Shown here: positions 54,493-64,000 of the stretch, piece by piece
Position numbering within the stretch: position 1 is the stretch's first letter
Layout of the letters: every line of letters begins with the position of its first letter
Source of the DNA: Methylophaga thalassica MP
Lineage (GTDB): Bacteria; Pseudomonadota; Gammaproteobacteria; Nitrosococcales; Methylophagaceae
NCBI RefSeq assembly: GCF_000214595.1
Contig: NZ_AFIG01000001.1
Coordinates: forward strand, 2,026,382-2,090,381
Direction of reading: 5' to 3'
Length of the DNA stretch: 64,000 bases
Notes under the pieces: generated by a model
Seen by the model: only the letters and a program-made list of their open reading frames with translations
Told to the model about the DNA's origin: nothing
Database searches by the model: none
Translations under genes and position numbers: made by a program

Positions 54493-54888
54493 TTATTTTT
54501 CAATTCGCTTGGGCGTAAAATCTTCAGCAAATTCCAGAGCATTACCATCCGGATCACGACAGAAAAACGCAGCTCTGCCCGACTTGCTTCGAGAAAATTC
54601 ATACCCCGCATTTTCCAGGCGCTCACCTAAGGCTTCTAAATCGTCTACGACAAGTGCCAGATGGCGATCACGTCCACCATGAGCTGGACGGCCTTCTGTT
54701 GAGTCCGGATTTGGTAATACCATCAGATGTATCATTTGTCCGGTATCGGCAATATCCAGCCAGGCACCATCGTATGCAAACTCAGGTCTGTTGGGATTAA
54801 GTGGTAACTGCAATACATCGCAGTAAAAACGTAAAGAATCATCTAAGTCTTTCACCAGAAAACTGGCATGTGCTATCGATTTGATCAT
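54493..54888 (-). CDS. VOC-family protein (glyoxalase/dioxygenase superfamily)
   Basis: A 131-residue single VOC domain: HASFLVKDLDDSLRFYCDVL at the start, HLMVLPN, HLALVVDDLEALGERL and a C-terminal CRDPDGNALEFAED segment with the acidic metal ligand. Typical metal-binding His, His and Glu positions are present. Members include glyoxalase I, fosfomycin-resistance and ring-cleavage enzymes; length and pattern do not decide among them. It is a single gene convergent with ttcA. Confidence 0.85.
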   Translation of the reverse strand: MIKSIAHASFLVKDLDDSLRFYCDVLQLPLNPNRPEFAYDGAWLDIADTGQMIHLMVLPNPDSTEGRPAHGGRDRHLALVVDDLEALGERLENAGYEFSRSKSGRAAFFCRDPDGNALEFAEDFTPKRIEK

Positions 54889-54962
54889 ATTTCACCTGGA
54901 TAAATAACATCTAAGCCCTGCTAACATTCTAACGTGAAGCAATCCATGCTCCCAAGTATTGT

Positions 54963-55844
54963 TCAGGCTTTACCTTGCTTAGCCATACCATAAGCGGCGA
55001 TAAAAATAAGCGCACCACCTAACCATTCAGTCTGGCTCATTTGTTCATTGGTCAACCACCAGGCAGAGATGGCAGCGACGACAAGTTCAGATAACATCAA
55101 AATAGCTGAACGAAACACGGGCATCCTTGCTAGGCCATACAATACTGCTACTGTCATAGCAGTAAAACATAAGCCACCAAAAACCATCACCGCAACCCAT
55201 AGATTAAGACTGATATCAGGAACACTTGATTGCTGCAGAACCAATACAAGCCCTGCCACCATAACGACACCCCAGTACACTATCGTCGTTTTGACTTCCA
55301 TAGCCACATCAGCAAGCTTACGACTTAACACGTTATTTACTGAAAACATAAACCCTGCAAACAGCGCTAACCAATCTGCCATATCATTGGGCCAAGGCAT
55401 GCCAATTTCTGGGTGCCATAACATAATCATCGTGCCCGACATCGCCACAATGATCATCAACATAGACAGTCGGGAAATTTTTTCGCCTAACCACCAGCGA
55501 CTCAACAGTACTGACCATAAAGGTGATAAATAGAACAGCAACATGACCCGCATCACCTCACCCTGAGTGAGCGCCACTAAAAAGGCAATATTGGTGACGC
55601 CCGCTGCAACAGCTAACGCCCATAAGCTAAGCGGCCAATGTCCGGCAAAATCTTTTATCTGTTTAAACAACATCACACTGGCTACGATTGCCGCAGCAAA
55701 ATACATCAGCAGTGTTGACCAAACGACGGGAAGCCCTTGTTGTTCGAGTATTCGCATCGGATACCAAATCAATCCCCACATGGTTGAGGAAAATAAGATG
55801 CCGAGTACGGCCAGATTAAATTGTTTGTTATTGCTATTTGTCAT
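54963..55844 (-). CDS. EamA/DMT-superfamily transporter
   Basis: A 293-residue protein with ten hydrophobic segments in two EamA repeats (first about 8-140, second about 150-290), typical of drug/metabolite exporters. Substrate unknown. The second repeat starts WLALFAGFMFSVNNVLSRKLAD. Divergent from dapC, with 72 bases between starts. Confidence 0.88.
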   Translation of the reverse strand: MTNSNNKQFNLAVLGILFSSTMWGLIWYPMRILEQQGLPVVWSTLLMYFAAAIVASVMLFKQIKDFAGHWPLSLWALAVAAGVTNIAFLVALTQGEVMRVMLLFYLSPLWSVLLSRWWLGEKISRLSMLMIIVAMSGTMIMLWHPEIGMPWPNDMADWLALFAGFMFSVNNVLSRKLADVAMEVKTTIVYWGVVMVAGLVLVLQQSSVPDISLNLWVAVMVFGGLCFTAMTVAVLYGLARMPVFRSAILMLSELVVAAISAWWLTNEQMSQTEWLGGALIFIAAYGMAKQGKA

Positions 55845-55916
55845 GGCTCACCTTATAACACGAGATTGCTTCAACCCGTTATAATGGTCTGATTTTTTCA
55901 CTCATCGTTTGGAATT

Positions 55917-57110
55917 ATGAATCCAGAACTGGCAAAACTTCACCCTTACCCTTTCGAGAAGCTGGCACAGCTTAAACAAGGCTGCGTGCCACCGGAAGAT
56001 AAAGCACATATTGCTCTATCGATTGGTGAACCGAAACATCCAACGCCAGGTTTTATTACTGAAGCTGTGATCGCTCATCTGCATGGATTGTCGACCTACC
56101 CCACCACCGCGGGTAGTAATGAACTGCGTCATGCTATTTCCACTTGGCTTGATACCCGATTCAAGTTAGACGGCCATATCAATGCCATGACACAAGTGTT
56201 GCCGGTCAATGGCACGCGTGAAGCCTTATTTGCCTTTGCTCAGGCAGTCATTGATCGTGATAAAGACCCATTGGTATTAATGCCTAATCCGTTTTATCAG
56301 ATCTACGAAGGCGCAGCGATTCTCGCTGGTGCAGAGCCTTATTATATGAATTGCTCTGCCCAAAATAACTTTATTCCCGATTTTGATGCCATTAGTGAAG
56401 ATGTCTGGCAGCGCTGTCAGTTGATCTATATTTGCAGTCCTGGTAACCCAACAGGTGCTGTTATTGACCAGGCAACGTTAACGCGTTTAATTGAGCTGGC
56501 GCATCAATATGATTTTGTAATTGCGGCTGATGAATGTTATTCGGAAATCTATCCGGATGAAACCAATCCACCCGTCGGTTTATTGGAAGCCGCCTACGCA
56601 GCAGGCTATACCGATATGAGTCGTTGTGTAGTTTTCCATAGCCTATCGAAACGTTCTAATGCACCAGGATTGCGTAGTGGTTTTGTGGCTGGTGATGCGG
56701 ACATTCTGAAACAGTTTCTGCGTTACCGTACCTACCATGGTTGTTCAATGCCACCAGCGACTCAGGCGGCATCCATTACCGCCTGGAATGACGAAGATCA
56801 TGTTGTCCATAATCGTGAGCTGTATCTGGAAAAATTCAATGCCGTATTAGAAATATTATCGCCAGTGATGTCAGTGTCGATGCCACAAGCGGGCTTTTAC
56901 CTCTGGGCTGAAACGCCGATTGCTGATACCGCATTTGCCAGACAGTTATTCGAACAACAAAATGTCACCGTTCTACCAGGCACCTATCTGGGCCGTGATA
57001 CCACTGCAGGCAACCCTGGTTCAAACCGTATCCGTATGGCTTTGGTTGCCCCACTAGAAGAATGTATTGAAGCTGCACATCGTATTCGCAGCTTTATTGA
57101 AAATTTATAA
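55917..57110 (+). CDS. dapC: N-succinyldiaminopimelate aminotransferase
   Basis: The 397-residue fold-type I PLP aminotransferase starts with LAKLHPYPFEKLAQLK, a signature of the DapC subgroup, with GEPKHPTP near residue 40, the PLP-lysine motif SLSKRSNAPGLRSGF (about residues 240-255) and ADECYSEIY with the Tyr and Asp. It transaminates N-succinyl-L-2-amino-6-ketopimelate to succinyl-DAP. dapD follows after 23 bases. A TATAAT box at 55880-55885 is a possible promoter element. Confidence 0.93.
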   Translation: MNPELAKLHPYPFEKLAQLKQGCVPPEDKAHIALSIGEPKHPTPGFITEAVIAHLHGLSTYPTTAGSNELRHAISTWLDTRFKLDGHINAMTQVLPVNGTREALFAFAQAVIDRDKDPLVLMPNPFYQIYEGAAILAGAEPYYMNCSAQNNFIPDFDAISEDVWQRCQLIYICSPGNPTGAVIDQATLTRLIELAHQYDFVIAADECYSEIYPDETNPPVGLLEAAYAAGYTDMSRCVVFHSLSKRSNAPGLRSGFVAGDADILKQFLRYRTYHGCSMPPATQAASITAWNDEDHVVHNRELYLEKFNAVLEILSPVMSVSMPQAGFYLWAETPIADTAFARQLFEQQNVTVLPGTYLGRDTTAGNPGSNRIRMALVAPLEECIEAAHRIRSFIENL

Positions 57111-57133
57111 TTAAATCAATGGAGTAGACACCA

Positions 57134-57955
57134 ATGAGTGATATTCAACAAATTATTGAAGAGGCGTTTGAACGCCGCGCTGATATTAACCCTGCTAATG
57201 CTGACAGTGATGTCAGAAATGCGGTCAATGAAGCATTAGCGATGCTGGATAATGGCACTGCTCGTGTTGCTGAAAAACAAAATGGTGACTGGGTCGTCAA
57301 CCAATGGCTGAAAAAAGCGGTTTTATTATCATTCCGTCTGAATGACAACAAAATCATGCCTGGCGCAGAAACCAACTATTTCGATAAAGTGGATCCTAAA
57401 TTCGCCAGCTTTAATGAAGATGATTTCAATAAAGCCGGTGTCCGTGTTGTACCGCCAGCAGCCGTTCGTCGTGGCTCTTATATCGCACCAGGCGTTGTTT
57501 TGATGCCTTCTTATGTCAATATCGGTGCATACGTCGATTCTGGCACCATGGTCGATACATGGGCAACAGTAGGTAGCTGTGCTCAAATCGGTAAGAATGT
57601 TCACCTTTCTGGTGGTGTTGGTATCGGCGGTGTATTAGAACCTTTACAAGCTGGCCCAACAATCATTGAAGACAATTGCTTCATTGGTGCACGTTCTGAA
57701 GTGGTTGAAGGCGTGATTGTTGAAGAAGGTTCTGTTATCTCAATGGGCGTTTACATTGGCCAAAGCACAAAAATCTTCAACCGCCTGACAGGTGAAATCA
57801 CTTATGGTCGTATCCCTGCGGGTTCAGTAGTAGTTTCAGGTAACCTACCATCTAAAGATGGTTCATACAGCTTGTACTGTGCGGTTATCGTCAAACAAGT
57901 TGATGAAAAAACACGAGGCAAAGTTGGTATCAACGAATTATTACGTGATATCTAA
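57134..57955 (+). CDS. dapD: Tetrahydrodipicolinate N-succinyltransferase
   Basis: The 273-residue left-handed beta-helix enzyme has an N-terminal helical domain ([16 protein letters not shown]) and hexapeptide repeats ([39 protein letters not shown], fragments [11 protein letters not shown] and [15 protein letters not shown]). It adds succinyl from succinyl-CoA to tetrahydrodipicolinate, the step before DapC. GGAG lies 9 bases upstream. A hairpin terminator follows its stop. Confidence 0.96.
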   Translation: MSDIQQIIEEAFERRADINPANADSDVRNAVNEALAMLDNGTARVAEKQNGDWVVNQWLKKAVLLSFRLNDNKIMPGAETNYFDKVDPKFASFNEDDFNKAGVRVVPPAAVRRGSYIAPGVVLMPSYVNIGAYVDSGTMVDTWATVGSCAQIGKNVHLSGGVGIGGVLEPLQAGPTIIEDNCFIGARSEVVEGVIVEEGSVISMGVYIGQSTKIFNRLTGEITYGRIPAGSVVVSGNLPSKDGSYSLYCAVIVKQVDEKTRGKVGINELLRDI

Positions 57956-57977
57956 TACCCTCACAAATAACTAAAAT

Positions 57978-58015
57978 AAAGGGGATGAGACGCATGAGTG
58001 ACTCATCCCTTTTTG
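57978..58015 (+). terminator. Intrinsic terminator after dapD
   Basis: GGGATGAG and CTCATCCC form an 8-bp GC-containing stem, extended by AAA/TTT pairs, with a 12-base loop (ACGCATGAGTGA) and a T-run immediately after. Confidence 0.85.
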
Positions 58016-58043
58016 TTTATAGCCTGATAACAGGTAAGCAATT

Positions 58044-58353
58044 ATGATTCTCTACGGTATTAAAAACTGCGATACAGTAAAAAAAGCCAGGCGTTGGCTT
58101 GATACACACTCTATTGACTATCAGTTTCACGATTTTCGCCAGCAAGGTTTGGATGAAAACACCATCAGACAGTGGCTTCAATCCGTTGATTGGCATACTT
58201 TATTGAATAAACGAGGAACAACCTGGCGCAAGCTGGATGATCCCCGTAAAGAGCAGCTGGATGAAAATACCGCTGTTGAACTAATGCTGGACAACCCGAC
58301 TCTGATTAAGCGACCAGTTGCGGTGAGCAATTCATCAACCATAGTGGGGTTTA

Positions 58354-58382
<29 letters not shown>
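58044..58382 (+). CDS. yffB: ArsC/Spx-family thioredoxin-fold protein (YffB-like)
   Basis: A 112-residue protein very like Escherichia coli YffB: YGIKNCDTVKKARRWLDTHSIDYQFHDFR (fragments YGIKNCDTVKKARRWL), TLLNKRGTTWRKL and TLIKRPVAV. It has one cysteine in KNCDT and no CxxC pair, so it is not expected to reduce arsenate. The gene is next to dapE in Escherichia coli as well; here one gene intervenes. It is named for similarity only; function uncertain. Confidence 0.88.
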
Positions 58383-60023
<1,641 letters not shown>

Positions 60024-60033
60024 GCTATTTCCC

Positions 60034-60324
60034 TTGTATCAAAGACATTACAAACGACACTACATCTATGTGTTAGCAGCGATTGTGCTGCTATTGCAGT
60101 CGTTTGCTGTCTGGCATGATGCTGAACATCCTTTCCATAAAGCGGAAGCGCAATGTGAGCGCCTCAATGCGATTGGTCATTTCCCACTTGCCGATGTAGC
60201 TGCCGATGTAAACATTTATCTGCAACAAGCCGTTATTAGTCTCGAAGTAGACTCTCCTGTAACCACTCTGCCTTTCGCGCAGCGTCAATCCTATCTTATC
60301 CGCGCACCACCCGTTTTTTCATAA
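60034..60324 (+). CDS. Small putative zinc-handling membrane or secreted protein
   Basis: A 96-residue open frame starting with TTG (another GTG at 60070) with no visible Shine-Dalgarno. It has a hydrophobic segment (LAAIVLLLQSFAVW) followed by a His/Cys-rich stretch HDAEHPFHKAEAQCERLNAIGH, then a soluble tail. Its position before a porin and ZnuA/ZnuB genes, and the metal-type residues, fit the small proteins annotated elsewhere as zinc-uptake chaperones. That assignment is by context and composition only. Translation start is uncertain. Confidence 0.55.
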   Translation: MYQRHYKRHYIYVLAAIVLLLQSFAVWHDAEHPFHKAEAQCERLNAIGHFPLADVAADVNIYLQQAVISLEVDSPVTTLPFAQRQSYLIRAPPVFS

Positions 60325-60354
60325 TCTCTCCAACTCAATCTATTTTTAATCACA

Positions 60355-60387
60355 CTACAGATCCGTCGTTTGCAGATTGATCTGTAG
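60355..60387. promoter_or_regulatory. Inverted repeat upstream of the porin gene
   Basis: CTACAGATC (60355-60363) and GATCTGTAG (60379-60387) are perfect 9-bp arms around 15 bases, in the 91-base gap between the small gene and the porin gene. It could be a regulator-binding site or a leader hairpin. It does not match a Zur box. Confidence 0.45.
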
Positions 60388-60415
60388 CTATAGCTTATGG
60401 CTATGAGGAAAGTTT

Positions 60416-61783
60416 ATGAAAAGCAAAAAACTGCTTGTGCTACTGATGACAGCTGCACTGGGCCCGATATCACCTGCGTTCGCTGGCGATATTGATGATT
60501 TGAAACAAGAAATCGCAAAAATGCGTGCCGATTATGAGCAACGTATTCAACAACTTGAGCAACGTTTATCTGAAGCAGAAGCCACTACCCAAGCTGTAGC
60601 TGATGAAGTAGCAACAGCGCCAGAATCTGCGGCTCCCATTGCATCAGCTAATAGTAGTAATACCTTTAACCCAGCGATCAGCATGGTGTTAAATGGCTCA
60701 TTTAATCAATATCAAAACCACGCGGATGATTACGCTTTGGATGGCTTTAATGTTCAAGGTGAAGGTGGTTTGGATTCAGAAGGTTTCTCTCTCGGTGAGA
60801 GTGAGTTAACAGTCAGCTCAAATATCGACCAACTATTTTATGGTCAGGCCACCTTAGCCGTTCACGATCATGATGATGAAACTGAGCTAGAAGTCGAAGA
60901 AGCCTTTATCGAAACCTTAGGTTTAGGCAATGGCTTAACTGTCCGAGCGGGTCGTTATTTTGCCCCTATTGGTTATTTGAACGAACGTCATGCTCATGCT
61001 TGGAATTTTGCTGATGCACCACTGATTTATCGGGGTTTATTTGGTAATCAGCTTTCTACTGACGGTGTGAAATTATCTTATCTGTTACCCACGGACTATA
61101 TGCTGGAAGTAGGTACCAGTGTCGGTAATGGTGATAGTTATCCTGGCAGTGGCGATCATAGTGGTATTGGTGATTGGCTGGTCTATGCCAAAACCGGTGG
61201 AGATATTGGTATAGAAAGCAGCTGGCAAGCAGGCATTTCACACTGGCGTTCAAGCCCGGATGATCGCTCATACAGTAGCGGCCACAGTCATGGTGATGAA
61301 GAGGAAAGTTCAGCACTATTCAATGGCGACACAGATATCACCAACCTCTCCCTAGTTTACAAATGGGCACCTAATGGTAATTTCCGTCAAGAAAATCTGA
61401 CCTTGATCGGTGAATTCATGTATCTGCATGACGACGGCAATATCAGTCATGGCAGCGATGAGTTTGCTAATTACGATGGAAAACAATACGGCGGTTATCT
61501 GGAAGGTATTTATCAGTTCAATCCGCAATGGCGTTCCGGTCTGCGTTATGACTGGCTGGGCAGTAAACATCGAGCATCGGATGATGAGTTGCTGGCAGAT
61601 GCGGGGCTTGAAGGTGGCAGAAGCCATCCACAACGTACCAGTGCCATGGTGGAATACTTACCGAGTGAGTTCAGTCGTATTCGTGCGCAAATCAATCATG
61701 ATCAATCGTACAGCGATGATGATTGGCAAATGATTCTGCAATACACCGTTAGCCTTGGCGCTCATGGCGCGCACCAATATTAG
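60416..61783 (+). CDS. His-rich outer-membrane porin-like protein of the zinc locus
   Basis: A 455-residue protein with signal peptide 1-23, a 30-residue coiled coil (DLKQEIAKMRADYEQRIQQLEQRL, fragments shown), and a beta-barrel body with a C-terminal aromatic-alternating strand. His/Asp-rich segments appear in loops: VHDHDDETE, HAHAWNF, SSGHSHGDEEES and a SHGSDE stretch. The coiled coil plus barrel layout is that of large porins such as OprO/OprP-like or SprP-type proteins. GGA precedes the ATG. Following genes are ZnuA- and ZnuB-like, so a zinc-selective porin is the best inference. Confidence 0.75.
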   Translation: MKSKKLLVLLMTAALGPISPAFAGDIDDLKQEIAKMRADYEQRIQQLEQRLSEAEATTQAVADEVATAPESAAPIASANSSNTFNPAISMVLNGSFNQYQNHADDYALDGFNVQGEGGLDSEGFSLGESELTVSSNIDQLFYGQATLAVHDHDDETELEVEEAFIETLGLGNGLTVRAGRYFAPIGYLNERHAHAWNFADAPLIYRGLFGNQLSTDGVKLSYLLPTDYMLEVGTSVGNGDSYPGSGDHSGIGDWLVYAKTGGDIGIESSWQAGISHWRSSPDDRSYSSGHSHGDEEESSALFNGDTDITNLSLVYKWAPNGNFRQENLTLIGEFMYLHDDGNISHGSDEFANYDGKQYGGYLEGIYQFNPQWRSGLRYDWLGSKHRASDDELLADAGLEGGRSHPQRTSAMVEYLPSEFSRIRAQINHDQSYSDDDWQMILQYTVSLGAHGAHQY

Positions 61784-61792
61784 GAGTTCATA

Positions 61793-62686
61793 ATGAAAAC
61801 GCTTATTTTCACTGTTTTAATTTTATTGAGCTCACCTAGCTGGGCTCAACTGTCTGTGTTCGCTTGCGAACCAGAATGGGCATCATTGACTGAAGAGTTA
61901 GGGGGCGATGATGTATCAGTATTTAGTGCAACCAGTGGGTTACAGGATCCACATTACATTCAAGCACGTCCGAGCCTGATTGCTAAAGCCCGTAAAACGG
62001 ATTTATTAGTTTGCACTGGTGCTGAATTAGAAGTGGGTTGGTTGCCATTACTCCAACGTAAGGCCGGTAACCCCAATATCCAGATTGGTGCTGAAGGCTA
62101 TTTCATGGCGGCCGATTATGTCCGTTTACTGGAAAAGCCTGCCACAGTTGATCGTAGTCAGGGCCATGTGCATGCGGCAGGTAATCCGCATATTCAAACC
62201 AGTCCGGAAAATATTTTTAAAGTGGCTGAAGCGCTGGCTGAGAGACTAAAACAACGTGATCCTGAACATGCCAGCAACTATGAACAACGCTGGCAAGATT
62301 TCCAACAGCGCTGGCAAACAGCCATGAAACAATGGCAGGAAAAAGCGGCTCCACTGAAAGGTGTGCCCATTGTTGTGCAGCATAAAAACTGGATTTACCT
62401 GACTAAATGGTTAGGTCTGAACGAAGTGGCTGTGTTGGAGGCAAAACCTGCTATACCGCCAACGGTAAAACAGTTGCAATCAGTAGTTGAAAAGCTAAAA
62501 CAGACACCTGCAAAAATGGTGATTCTGGCCGCTTATCAGTCACCAAGAGCCACTGATTGGTTGGTGGATAAAACAGGTATCAAAAAAGTGTTACTGCCAT
62601 TCACCGTGGGTGGTGATAACAACAGTAACAATTTGTTTGAGCTCTATGATGACACCATCAACTTATTACTGGATGGCGCTAAATGA
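61793..62686 (+). CDS. znuA: Zinc ABC transporter substrate-binding protein (ZnuA-like)
   Basis: A 297-residue cluster A-I metal-binding protein with signal peptide 1-18. Metal-site histidines appear in LQDPHYIQARPS, GHVHAAGNPHIQTSPEN and IVVQHKNWIYL, and an acidic residue in the C-terminal lobe (FELYDDTI). The GHVHAAGNPH segment replaces the longer His-rich loop of typical ZnuA. GGAG lies 7 bases before the start. It overlaps the permease gene by 4 bases. Zinc is inferred; manganese is the main alternative. Confidence 0.88.
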   Translation: MKTLIFTVLILLSSPSWAQLSVFACEPEWASLTEELGGDDVSVFSATSGLQDPHYIQARPSLIAKARKTDLLVCTGAELEVGWLPLLQRKAGNPNIQIGAEGYFMAADYVRLLEKPATVDRSQGHVHAAGNPHIQTSPENIFKVAEALAERLKQRDPEHASNYEQRWQDFQQRWQTAMKQWQEKAAPLKGVPIVVQHKNWIYLTKWLGLNEVAVLEAKPAIPPTVKQLQSVVEKLKQTPAKMVILAAYQSPRATDWLVDKTGIKKVLLPFTVGGDNNSNNLFELYDDTINLLLDGAK

Positions 62687-63447
62687 ACCTGATCAATCTT
62701 GATTGGTCGCTAATATTGCCTGCCCTCGTGGCAGGCATGTTAGTTCTGACAACACATGTGCCTCTCGGTCAGGAAGTATTGAAACGAGGCATTATTTTTA
62801 TTGATCTTGCCATTGCGCAAATGGCGGCACTTGGGGTGATGGCCGCCACTATTTTTATTGGTGATATGCATGGTCCCTGGTTACAAGTTAGTGCCGCGGC
62901 CAGTGCCCTTTCCGCCTCGGTTCTCGTACTTTGGTTAGAAAAACGTTATCCACATATTGTGGAGGCGTTAATTGGTTTATTATTTATTCTGGCCGCCAGT
63001 GGTGGGATTTTGCTGGTGAGCCATGCCCCACATAGTGATGAATTACTGCATGATTTATTAGTGGGGCAGATTTTATGGGTGACACCGTCTCATCTGTTAT
63101 GGGTAGGTTTACTCTACGGCGCGTTGTTATTGATCTGGTTCACCATGCAATCACAGCGTAGCTGGCTTTTTTATATTGTGTTTTCACTCACTGTGACCGC
63201 TTCGGTGCAGTTAGTCGGTGTGTATTTAGTCTTTGCCAGTTTAATCTTGCCTGCTTTAGCCAGCCGTGGATTTGAGAAAACCAGTCATAAGCTGTTGCTT
63301 GGTTATGGCATAGGCTTTCTGGGTTATTTCTTTGGCCTGATCTTGGCGTTATTACTTGATGTACCCATGGGTGCTATGACCGTTTGGACATTATTTGTGT
63401 TAGTCGTAATAAGCCGTTTTATGCTGCAATGGCTAAAGCAGCGATAA
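62683..63447 (+). CDS. Metal ABC transporter permease (ZnuB-like, ABC-3 family)
   Basis: A 254-residue protein with eight hydrophobic helices. It carries the ABC-3 permease pattern LTTHVPLGQEVLKRGIIFIDLAIAQMAALG and ASLILPALASR (cf. the S/G-x-x-L-x-P motif). It is read directly from the preceding ZnuA-like gene. No ATP-binding subunit gene (znuC) follows or precedes; the next gene is an unrelated DUF4870-like protein. The permease therefore must use an ATPase from elsewhere or function differently. Confidence 0.85.
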   Translation: MNLINLDWSLILPALVAGMLVLTTHVPLGQEVLKRGIIFIDLAIAQMAALGVMAATIFIGDMHGPWLQVSAAASALSASVLVLWLEKRYPHIVEALIGLLFILAASGGILLVSHAPHSDELLHDLLVGQILWVTPSHLLWVGLLYGALLLIWFTMQSQRSWLFYIVFSLTVTASVQLVGVYLVFASLILPALASRGFEKTSHKLLLGYGIGFLGYFFGLILALLLDVPMGAMTVWTLFVLVVISRFMLQWLKQR

Positions 63448-63487
63448 ATTTGGTAGATTATGTGAATACATTTACCGGAAAAGATGC

Positions 63488-63832
63488 ATGAGCGAATCAA
63501 CACAGGCCAGTCAACAAACAGTCAAACTCGTTTATTTATTATTTATCGCCAATATTATTATTCAGTTTTTAGGTTTTGTTGCAGTCGTCATTGCTTATAT
63601 ACATAAAGACGATGCAGCAGCCTGGTTACAGTCGCACTATCAGTTTCAGATCCGAACATTCTGGATGGGTCTTCTATATTTATTTATCGGCGTGTTATTT
63701 GCCTTCTTTTTAGTTGGCTATTTGGTGTTAGTGTTTTGGGTTATCTGGGTAGTTGTGCGCTGTGTCAAAGGTATGAAATATTTGGATCAACAGCAGCCTC
63801 ATCCGAATCCAACAAGCTGGCTCTTTGGCTAA
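63488..63832 (+). CDS. DUF4870-like membrane protein
   Basis: A 114-residue protein with three membrane helices and a conserved QSHYQFQIRTFWMGLLYL centre, as in DUF4870/Tic20-like proteins (H-x-x-x-x-Q-x-x-T/F pattern). Function unknown. It is 40 bases downstream of the permease gene and ends before a clear terminator, so it may be the last gene of the same unit. Confidence 0.8.
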   Translation: MSESTQASQQTVKLVYLLFIANIIIQFLGFVAVVIAYIHKDDAAAWLQSHYQFQIRTFWMGLLYLFIGVLFAFFLVGYLVLVFWVIWVVVRCVKGMKYLDQQQPHPNPTSWLFG

Positions 63833-63837
63833 AACTG

Positions 63838-63862
63838 AAAAGACCGGGTAAACCGGTCTTTT
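63838..63862. terminator. Bidirectional terminator after the DUF4870-like gene
   Basis: AAAAGACCGG and CCGGTCTTTT form a stem around GTAAA, with T-run and A-run on either side; it separates the DUF4870-like gene and the convergent ydfG. Confidence 0.9.
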
Positions 63863-63867
63863 ATATT

Positions 63868-64000
63868 TTATTGGCGATGAAATGCCATCGGCCCATTCGC
63901 TTCCTGAGTGGGCATTACTTCGATCGTGGTCACATTCACATGCTCAGGGGTATTCACCAGCCACCAGACCGTATTGGCAATATCTTCGGCATCCAGTGCT
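63868..64000 (-). CDS. ydfG: NADP-dependent 3-hydroxy acid dehydrogenase, C-terminal part
   Basis: The last 44 codons of a minus-strand gene that continues beyond the window. The reading frame ends ALDAEDIANTVWWLV, then HVNVTTIEVMPTQE, then MAFHRQ and stop. This is the C-terminus of YdfG-type SDRs, which oxidise L-allo-threonine and 3-hydroxypropionate and also reduce malonate semialdehyde. Catalytic residues lie outside the window. The terminator at 63838-63862 follows its stop. Confidence 0.85.
   Translation of the reverse strand, partial: ALDAEDIANTVWWLVNTPEHVNVTTIEVMPTQEANGPMAFHRQ

Noticed and set aside
55048-55533. 161-residue open frame on the plus strand
   Set aside because: Antisense to the EamA transporter gene; composition mirrors a membrane protein read backwards.
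60325-60415. Zur box upstream of the zinc porin
   Set aside because: The expected GTTATA-type dyad is not present; only a different inverted repeat was found, reported as such.

Overview
The window reads as a chromosomal segment of a free-living gammaproteobacterium of moderate GC (clearly below 50 percent by eye). The gene order aat-bpt-infA, qmcA with nfeD, the yffB/dapE neighbourhood, xseB-ispA-dxs and the S-methyl-5'-thioinosine phosphorylase/hpt pair are all gammaproteobacterial. The general flavour (many chemotaxis and c-di-GMP proteins, arsenic and zinc modules, standalone EncFtn ferritin) would fit a marine genus such as Methylophaga, but no methylotrophy gene lies here, so the genus is inference only. 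Coding density is high, many genes overlap by 4 bases (ATGA junctions), and no intergenic stretch without a gene exceeds about 300 bases. I saw no rRNA, tRNA, CRISPR array, prophage or intact insertion sequence.

Layout. 1-2.7 kb: end of an EAL/HDOD-type protein, then the N-end-rule transferases aat and bpt and infA. 2.8-9.1 kb: dsbB, a zinc-ribbon protein, a minus-strand block (ribosomal oxygenase roxA, histidine phosphatase, nfeD, qmcA), a CsiV-like protein, and a purine/methylthioinosine salvage pair. 9.1-12.4 kb: a BtuFDC-type ABC importer followed by a Tat-exported YcbK-like protein. 12.4-17.6 kb: a coiled-coil protein, trhO, gamma-glutamyltransferase, two tandem paralogous membrane proteins, tatD, and an EncFtn-type ferritin with no shell gene beside it. 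17.8-23 kb: moxR-DUF58-transglutaminase triad, then tcdA and a putative metalloprotease. 23-24 kb: the scar of a yefM-yoeB toxin-antitoxin module, a palindromic repeat, and a YbaK deacylase. 24.1-28.8 kb: a large MscS channel, an MFS transporter and an SDR.

28.9-38.9 kb is rich in signalling genes: a double-receiver protein whose first receiver has lost its phosphoacceptor, two methyl-accepting chemotaxis proteins (one with a good sigma-28 promoter), and a GAF-EAL phosphodiesterase, interrupted by a GNAT-nitrilase operon. 38.9-40.9 kb is an arsR-arsC-acr3 arsenic operon with a double operator and an apparently leaderless arsR transcript. 41-46 kb is mixed housekeeping (fpr, ribF, acetyltransferases). 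46-54.2 kb holds isoprenoid synthesis (xseB-ispA-dxs), queD-folE2, and molybdenum cofactor genes (mobA-mobB fusion, moeA) with ttcA. 54.3-60 kb carries a repeat-rich intergenic patch and the lysine/diaminopimelate genes dapC, dapD and dapE with yffB and an outer-membrane barrel protein. 60-63.5 kb is a putative zinc-uptake locus (small His-containing protein, His-rich porin, ZnuA-like, ZnuB-like) that has no ATPase gene. The window closes inside ydfG.

The points I consider most worth a second look are the ATPase-less zinc locus with its own porin, the shell-less EncFtn ferritin next to two abutting palindromes, the leaderless arsR with two equal operators, the toxin-antitoxin deletion scar, the pseudo-receiver protein, and the inverted-repeat patch at 54.3-54.5 kb.
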